A stretch of DNA of 34,332 nucleotides, taken from the NCBI GenBank assembly GCA_017609745.1, contig JAFCDK010000003.1:1-34332 (forward strand), written 5' to 3'. The stretch comes from Candidatus Pacearchaeota archaeon (lineage in GTDB: Archaea > Nanobdellota > Nanobdellia > Pacearchaeales > GW2011-AR1). Below the pieces are notes generated by a model. It worked only from the letters and a program-made list of their open reading frames with translations. It was not told the origin of the DNA and made no database searches. Made by a program: the position numbers and the translations under genes. Shown one piece after another: positions 29,522-34,332 of the stretch. Every line of letters starts with the position of its first letter. Positions within the stretch are counted from its first letter, which is position 1.

Positions 29522-30598
29522 CTATTTGTAGACCTCTATTCCTAATTCAGAGATTTCTGGTGCTGGAACTGCTGTTTCATATGGCGCTTTTCCTAAAACA
29601 TAAGGACTTTTGACTCCTGTCATAATTGTTATAACTCTTACTTTTCCAGCAAAATCTTTATTGATTCTTGCTCCAATAATTACTTGTGCTTCTGGATTTA
29701 GGTTTTCAGTAATTAATTCCCCCACATTACTGAATTCTTCAAGTTTCATGTCAGGTCCACAAATTATATGAATCAGTGCTCCTGTAGCTCCTTTATAATC
29801 TACATCTAATAGTGGATGTGTTAAAGCTTGTTTTACTGCTTCTTGTACACGATCAGTTGTGTCAGACTCACCAATTCCAATAACAGCGACATCTCCGTTT
29901 TTCATAATTGCAGAAACATCAGCATAGTCAAGGTTAATCAATGAAGGCAAGGTAATAGTTTCCACTATTCCTTTAATCATTGTACTGACTAACTCATTTG
30001 CTACAGCAAATGCCTGTTCAATTGGCAACTGACCTGCAATATCAACTAATCTATTATTGTCAAGAACAATACAAGTATCTGTTACTTCTCTTAATTCTTG
30101 CAATCCAAATTCTGCTTTATCAATTCTGGCTTTTTCACATTCAAAAGGCATTGTTGTTACTGCTATTACAACTGCTCCTGCTTCTTTAGCAAGCTGAGCA
30201 ATTATTGGTGTAGCACCTGTTCCTGTTCCTCCACCTTGTCCTGTAATTACAAAAACCATGTCTGCTCCTGAAATTGCTTTTTTTAAATCAGTTATTGTTT
30301 CTTTTGCAGCTTCTCTTCCTTTTGCAGGATATCCTCCACATCCAAGACCTTTTGTTAATTCTTTTCCAATTAGTATTTTTTCATCTGCTTTTGTAATACT
30401 AAGATGTAAAGCATCTGTGTTTGCTGCATAAATTCCTGCTCCATTAATTCCTTTATTGAAGAGCCATGTTATAGCATTACTTCCCATTCCACCAACACCA
30501 AAAACTTTAATATTTGCTTTACCAGCTCGTAGTTCATCAAAATTTATACTGTGACTTGATGCATTATCTATTGCTTCTTTTGCAAAATCTAATACCAT
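29522..30598 (-). CDS. ftsZ: Cell-division GTPase FtsZ
   Basis: 358 residues. The nucleotide-binding start is KVFGVGGMGSNA (about 31-42), the tubulin signature is GGGTGTG (122-128), CEKARIDKAEFGL gives the base-recognition region, and NLDYADVSAIM is the T7 catalytic loop. The family's final domain ends with MTGVKSPYVLGKAP. It assembles into the division ring using GTP. The only in-frame start is ATG 30598, since a TAA lies eight codons upstream. The leader has a TATA-like TATTTAAATT at 30660-30651 and AAAGGAGGG at about 30626-30618, an unusually long 20 nt from the ATG. Confidence 0.97.
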   Translation of the reverse strand: MVLDFAKEAIDNASSHSINFDELRAGKANIKVFGVGGMGSNAITWLFNKGINGAGIYAANTDALHLSITKADEKILIGKELTKGLGCGGYPAKGREAAKETITDLKKAISGADMVFVITGQGGGTGTGATPIIAQLAKEAGAVVIAVTTMPFECEKARIDKAEFGLQELREVTDTCIVLDNNRLVDIAGQLPIEQAFAVANELVSTMIKGIVETITLPSLINLDYADVSAIMKNGDVAVIGIGESDTTDRVQEAVKQALTHPLLDVDYKGATGALIHIICGPDMKLEEFSNVGELITENLNPEAQVIIGARINKDFAGKVRVITIMTGVKSPYVLGKAPYETAVPAPEISELGIEVYK

Positions 30599-30730
30599 TT
30601 GTCTCTTTTTTTAAATTCCCTCCTTTCAATGTTTTTTTGCAGAACAATAAAATTTAAATACTAGTTCTGCTTTTATTTTTTAAGAAAAAAGAGTGTTTGA
30701 CAAATTTTTCAATATAGAATAAGTCTTTCA

Positions 30731-30774
30731 CCTCGAAAATTTAAACAAAATTAATTTAAGCCCCGAAAACTTAA
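30731..30774. repeat. Two-copy direct repeat upstream of ftsZ
   Basis: CCTCGAAAATTTAA (30731-30744) and CCCCGAAAACTTAA (30761-30774) match at 12 of 14 positions and start exactly 30 bp apart, i.e. about three helical turns. They lie upstream of the ftsZ TATA region in a 291-nt gap whose remainder is AT-rich with no credible gene. The spacing suggests protein-binding sites on one face of DNA (inference). Confidence 0.4.
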
Positions 30775-30889
30775 TTAATTAATATATAGTTATAGCTTTA
30801 CTTCTTTAAAAATGTTGTTATACTTTTAATATATATGTTGGAATGTATATGATAAAGGCTATAGGAGGAAATAAAGGAAAAATAAAAAA

Positions 30890-31177
30890 TTAATTGGAAT
30901 TTTCTAAAGCTAAATGATATTCATCAATAACTTCTTCAAAATCTCTAATTACATCTTCAGAAACATAATTTGGAATTTTTGAACTTTCTTGATTTACAGG
31001 TTTACTATTGTAAGTCAAAGCACTTGCACTAACAATACATGCAAGACCTATTGCACAAACTAAACTTTTTCTTTTGCTTAAAGGTTCATCAGGATTTCTA
31101 TATATTTGAGCGTCAGCTATTCTTTGAGATTTTCCTATTACTTTGCTTTCTCTTTGTGTATATTTTTGAAATGTCAT
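30890..31177 (-). CDS. Small single-pass membrane protein
   Basis: 95 residues: polar basic N-terminus (MTFQKYTQRESKVIGKSQRIADAQ...LSKRK), one hydrophobic segment SLVCAIGLACIVSASALTY (about 38-56), and an acidic C-terminal part with a helix SEDVIRDFEEVIDEYHLALEN. Positive charges before the helix suggest N-inside, C-outside. No family recognised. It follows the 70-residue gene after 20 nt and is probably on the same transcript. Confidence 0.6.
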   Translation of the reverse strand: MTFQKYTQRESKVIGKSQRIADAQIYRNPDEPLSKRKSLVCAIGLACIVSASALTYNSKPVNQESSKIPNYVSEDVIRDFEEVIDEYHLALENSN

Positions 31178-31197
31178 TTTTATTTTTTGATTTTTAT

Positions 31198-31410
31198 TTA
31201 TCTTTTTCTTTTTGAAGGTGATCTTCTAAATGGTGGTAAGTCTATTGGCTGGCTGTAAATAGATGCAAATCTTTCAAGTGTTTCAAGTTCAGATCTTCCA
31301 CCTATTTCTTCTCCACCTAAATTTGTTCTGTAGGTTATTTCTTTATAACTTTCTGTTTTCTTTCTCGTTCTTTCTCTCCAATTATCTGATTTATTCCTTA
31401 TTATTCCCAT
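31198..31410 (-). CDS. Basic hypothetical protein (70 residues)
   Basis: Hydrophilic and strongly charged (MGIIRNKSDNWRERTRKKTESYKEITYRTNLGG, end PPFRRSPSKRKR), with no membrane segment or recognisable domain; probably flexible and nucleic-acid- or partner-binding. A TATA-like TTTATAAAG at about 31438-31430 on the minus strand, inside the end of the upstream hydrolase gene, would give a leaderless transcript starting at the ATG. First gene of a two-gene unit with the 95-residue membrane protein. Confidence 0.5.
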   Translation of the reverse strand: MGIIRNKSDNWRERTRKKTESYKEITYRTNLGGEEIGGRSELETLERFASIYSQPIDLPPFRRSPSKRKR

Positions 31411-31416
31411 ATTTTT

Positions 31417-32115
31417 TTAATACACTCTCCCTTTATAAAGTTTTCTATGTGTTATGACTAAAAAGGGGTGGTGTTTTATAGTATTTTGTTGACACAAATT
31501 CACAAATTCTTGGGCATCTTCTTGGTCTCCGATTATAGAACCATAATGTATTGGAATTGCGAGAGTCGGCTTTATTATTAAAGCTGCTTCAGCAGCTTCT
31601 TCTGCGTCCATTGTATATTTGCCACCTATTGGAAGAAGAGCTATAAAATTTTCTTTTTTACTATGGCCCGTTAGATTCTGCATTTCAGGTATTTTATCTG
31701 TATCTCCTGCATGGTAAATTATAGTCTCATTTATTTTAATAATATAACCGCACCATTCTTCTTGTTTTGGGTGAAATGGTTTATCTAAATTATAAGCAGG
31801 CACAACATCAATTTTAATTGAATTTATATTTGCACTGTCACCTGGATGAATTATATTTAATTCAATCTGCTGTTCTGTTAATTTTGTTATTTTACTTTGG
31901 CAATCAGCAGGACAAATTATAATTGTTCCTGGCTTTGTGATTTTTTGTATATCTTCTATACTGCAATGGTCATAATGGTTGTGTGTTATAAGAATAGCGT
32001 CTGCTTTTTCTATATTTTCAGAAATTTGATAGGGGTCTATAATAATTATTTTAGAATTTTTAATTAAAATTCCAGAATGCCCAAGCCATTTAATTTCTGT
32101 TTCACCAATTTTCAT
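31417..32115 (-). CDS. Metallo-beta-lactamase-fold hydrolase (UlaG/UPF0173-like)
   Basis: 232 residues. IKWLGHSGILIKNSKIIIIDP starts the MBL fold. Metal ligands are H45-x-H47-x-D49-H50 (THNHYDHC), H135 and D138 (YHAGDTD), and a last His in IPIHYG. This short form is like UlaG/UPF0173 metal-dependent hydrolases, whose substrates range from lactones to phosphodiesters; the substrate here cannot be inferred. Complete length. It ends 6 nt before the start of the 70-residue gene and begins 65 nt after gatA's stop. Confidence 0.9.
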   Translation of the reverse strand: MKIGETEIKWLGHSGILIKNSKIIIIDPYQISENIEKADAILITHNHYDHCSIEDIQKITKPGTIIICPADCQSKITKLTEQQIELNIIHPGDSANINSIKIDVVPAYNLDKPFHPKQEEWCGYIIKINETIIYHAGDTDKIPEMQNLTGHSKKENFIALLPIGGKYTMDAEEAAEAALIIKPTLAIPIHYGSIIGDQEDAQEFVNLCQQNTIKHHPFLVITHRKLYKGRVY

Positions 32116-32180
32116 CTTGTTAGAAAATAGGAGTGGTTTATAAATTTAATTATATTTTTACATTATCAAATCTTTCAAAA

Positions 32181-33491
32181 TTAAGCTCCTTCAAACTCCT
32201 TCGCAATTGACAACATCTTGCTTTCAGCAAGATGAGGACACATAATCTGCATTCCTACTGGAATATTATTTATTTTTCCTGCGGGAATTGAGATTGCGCA
32301 AATCTCTGCGAGATTTGCTGGAACAGTTAAGCTATCATAAGAATACATTTCTTGAATAGAAATTTTGTTTTTAATTTTGTGTGGAAGACGAGGAACTGTT
32401 GGCAAGATAATACAATCAATTTTTTTAAATGCTTTTTCAAATTCTTGTTTAATTAATTGTTTAACTTTTAATGCTGTTCTATAATATCTTCCTTTATATT
32501 CTGCTTTTGATATTTCACTGCCTCCGAGAATTCTTCTTATAACTTCTGGTCCTGCTACATCTTCAATTTTTTTACCATATCTCCTTCCATCAAATCTACG
32601 AGTTCCTGAAAAAAATTCTGTATAAACAATTGGATAATATGTTTTAATAGCAAGGTCTATATGCTTGATATCAATTTCAGTAATTTTCCAGCCCAATTTT
32701 TTACATATTTGCTCTACTTTATTATTAATAAGATTTTGAATTTGTTTATTATTTATTTTTATTTTAGGTATCCCAATTTTAATTTTTTTAGGTTTGGTGA
32801 GCTCTATTTTTTTAGATTCAAAAGTAGTTGGGTCATTTTCATCTTTTCCAGATATTGTGTTAAGTAAAAGAACTGCATCATTTATGTTTTTTGTTATAGT
32901 GCCTATTTGATCTAAACTCATTGAAAGATCTATGAGACCATATCTAGAAACTAATCCATAGCTTGGTTTTATTCCTATTACCCCGCAATGACTTGCAGGA
33001 TTTCTTATTGAGCCGCCAGTATCACTTCCGAGCGCCATGTCGCAAAAATCTGCTGCAACAGCTGCTGCACTGCCACTTGATGAACCACCTGGAATTAAGT
33101 CAAGAGCAACAGGGTTTTTTGTAGGTTCAAATGCAGAAGTTTCGCCACTCGAGCCGCATGCAAATTCATCACAATTTGTCATGCCGATTATAACTGCATC
33201 TTGTTCTTTAAGTTTTTTTATAACAGTAGCGTCATAAGGAGAAATGTAGTTTTTTAAAGTCAAACTTGCACAGCTGGTATTTAGCCCTTTAACATTTATA
33301 TTACTTTTTACAGCAATAACATAACCAGCAAGTTTTCCTGCTTTTCTTGATTTTATTTTATTATCAATATTTTTGGCTTCTTCTAATGCATTTGGATTAA
33401 TTTGAATAAATGCATTTATCTTTTTACCTTTTTGGTCATTTTTCTTAATTTCTTCAAGATATTGTTTTGTTTTTTGGAGAGTTGAATTCAT
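32181..33491 (-). CDS. gatA: Asp-tRNA(Asn)/Glu-tRNA(Gln) amidotransferase subunit A
   Basis: 436 residues, amidase-signature enzyme. The catalytic triad is K62 (AVKSNIN), S137 (PGGSSSGSAA) and S161 (SDTGGSIRNPA), with the same 24- and 99-residue spacings known for bacterial GatA. It frees ammonia from glutamine for GatB, making Asn-tRNA or Gln-tRNA by amidation. MTNCDEFACGSSGETSAF is also GatA-like. The start overlaps the stop of the nucleotidase gene by 4 nt, so they are co-transcribed. gatB lies about 22 kb away; gatC is not seen next to either. Confidence 0.96.
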   Translation of the reverse strand: MNSTLQKTKQYLEEIKKNDQKGKKINAFIQINPNALEEAKNIDNKIKSRKAGKLAGYVIAVKSNINVKGLNTSCASLTLKNYISPYDATVIKKLKEQDAVIIGMTNCDEFACGSSGETSAFEPTKNPVALDLIPGGSSSGSAAAVAADFCDMALGSDTGGSIRNPASHCGVIGIKPSYGLVSRYGLIDLSMSLDQIGTITKNINDAVLLLNTISGKDENDPTTFESKKIELTKPKKIKIGIPKIKINNKQIQNLINNKVEQICKKLGWKITEIDIKHIDLAIKTYYPIVYTEFFSGTRRFDGRRYGKKIEDVAGPEVIRRILGGSEISKAEYKGRYYRTALKVKQLIKQEFEKAFKKIDCIILPTVPRLPHKIKNKISIQEMYSYDSLTVPANLAEICAISIPAGKINNIPVGMQIMCPHLAESKMLSIAKEFEGA

Positions 33492-34332
33492 TTCACTACC
33501 TCTTTCAACAATTCATTTACATAATTCATTGAATCATCATTTAATATTACAATATCATAAGCTTGTTTAAAGTGTTCTAGACTTGCTTTAACATCATAAT
33601 TAAGAAATCCAATACTAATCAAATTAATATAATCAAAACCCTTTATCATGTCAGTATCAGATAAAGAATCTCCTAATAATATTACATTTTTTCTTTTTTT
33701 AAGTTTATTATATATTGGTAAACCTTTAACAGAAGTTTCATCTTTATTCATATTATGTATTATTGGCTTTTTAACACCAATCGCATTGCCATCTTTATCC
33801 CATTTAAAAGAATTTGAAATTATATGAATATTATTATATAATTTTCCTTGTTTTTCTAGAAACATTGAAATAGAATCTCCTCCTAATCCAACAGATGACA
33901 TAATTATTAAGGGAATATTATTTTTATTTAAAAAATCTAATAATTCTGAAGTTCCTTGGCGTAGCTGAATTTTACCAGATTCAACAACTTTTTTTATATC
34001 TTTTTTATTTAACCCGGATTTAATTAATAAATCAAAATGAATTGTCCACCATTTTTTCATTTTTTTGGTTTTTTCTAGTTTTGAAATATTTGGGTTGATT
34101 TCTATTGGATGATATGTATTAAATAATTCATGAGCTTTTTTTGCATAATCTTTTGTTAGATAATTCCCATCCCTTAAGACTGATATAATAGAAGGTATTT
34201 TTTCATTATTAACAAAAGCTTTGGTTAAGGTTCTATCAAAATCAGCTAAAATATGAAGTTTTTGTTTGCCTGCTTCTAAAATTTGTTTTTTTGTTTTTTC
34301 TAATTCTTTGGAATTTGAAATTATTATATTTT
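33488..34332 (-). CDS. UMPH-1-type pyrimidine 5'-nucleotidase (HAD), N-terminus outside window
   Basis: An ATG exists at 34060, but the frame stays open to the window edge and its upstream part contains HAD motif I: HILADFDRTLTKAF, so the gene continues beyond 34332. Further motifs are IPLIIMSSVGLGG (motif II), HIISNSFKWDKDGNAIG with KKPIIHNMNK, and NVILLGDSLSDTDMIKG (motif IV) with IGFLN. This order matches cytosolic 5'-nucleotidase III (UMPH-1), which removes phosphate from UMP/CMP; the family is best known from eukaryotes. It overlaps gatA by 4 nt and is translationally coupled to it. Confidence 0.88.
   Translation of the reverse strand, partial: NIIISNSKELEKTKKQILEAGKQKLHILADFDRTLTKAFVNNEKIPSIISVLRDGNYLTKDYAKKAHELFNTYHPIEINPNISKLEKTKKMKKWWTIHFDLLIKSGLNKKDIKKVVESGKIQLRQGTSELLDFLNKNNIPLIIMSSVGLGGDSISMFLEKQGKLYNNIHIISNSFKWDKDGNAIGVKKPIIHNMNKDETSVKGLPIYNKLKKRKNVILLGDSLSDTDMIKGFDYINLISIGFLNYDVKASLEHFKQAYDIVILNDDSMNYVNELLKEVVK

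Noticed and set aside
30849-30893. 14-codon ORF MIKAIGGNKGKIKN upstream of the ftsZ region
   Set aside because: Too short and without a ribosome site in the right place; likely chance.
1-34332. CRISPR array, transposon, integrase site or rRNA
   Set aside because: No regularly spaced repeats, transposase-like or integrase-like proteins, or rRNA-like sequence were found on either strand.

Overview
The window is archaeal and almost certainly from a small-genome DPANN archaeon (Woesearchaeota/Pacearchaeota-like; the exact lineage is inference). It is very AT-rich, gene-dense and mostly leaderless, with TATA elements about 25-30 nt before starts. It carries an archaeal information-processing set: TBP, MCM, an RPA32-like OB protein, an ATP-dependent DNA ligase, aIF1A, aIF2-beta, L15e, a Pno1/Dim2-like KH protein, archaeal-type ProRS, a split MetRS, GatA and GatB. 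It also has five tRNA genes without encoded CCA, one of them with an archaeal bulge-helix-bulge intron. Many proteins are short hypothetical membrane or surface proteins.

Layout. 1-2.1 kb: 3' end of a LamG surface protein, then a DHH phosphoesterase. 2.0-5.6 kb, mostly minus strand: two small membrane proteins, ProRS, a membrane-anchored HtrA-like protease, a nucleotidyltransferase and tRNA-Arg(UCG). 5.7-7.7 kb: amino-acid permease and the first copy of a two-gene surface module (secreted GWN-repeat protein plus a tiny membrane protein ending in a PPALP tail). 7.8-9.7 kb: a RelE/RHH toxin-antitoxin pair with a palindromic operator, then GatB. 10-12.8 kb: MetRS catalytic chain, a 66-residue ORF and the separate MetRS beta chain, all on the minus strand. 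12.8-16.3 kb: tRNA-Gly(CCC), a small-multidrug-export family membrane protein, a free EF-Tu domain 2-like protein, tRNA-Glu(CUC) with abnormal elbow bases, an MFS transporter, a zinc-ribbon/Hsp20-like protein and the intron-containing tRNA-Ile(GAU). 16.3-21.2 kb: L15e, DNA ligase, and the second surface module followed by a beta-propeller-like secreted protein. 21.3-25.1 kb: TBP, another tiny WWLW membrane protein, MCM, the RPA32-like protein. 25.3-28.6 kb: a membrane protein, aIF2-beta, a DUF5679-like zinc ribbon, DUF424, aIF1A, the KH protein, a decayed gene and tRNA-Asn. 28.7-34.3 kb: nitroreductase, FtsZ, two hypotheticals, an MBL-fold hydrolase, GatA and a UMPH-1 type 5'-nucleotidase that runs off the right edge.

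Most notable: (1) two paralogous copies of a secreted GWN-repeat protein, each followed by a roughly 50-residue single-pass membrane protein with a Gly-rich linker and an SSIPxPPALP tail, a candidate uncharacterised envelope system; (2) tRNA-Ile(GAU), whose 36-nt intron lies at non-canonical position 30/31 with a readable bulge-helix-bulge; (3) tRNA-Glu in which the near-universal G18-U55 pair appears replaced by A18-G55; (4) L15e starting 7 nt after tRNA-Ile with no room for its own promoter. There are also decayed reading frames in several intergenic stretches. No rRNA, CRISPR array, transposase or integrase was seen.
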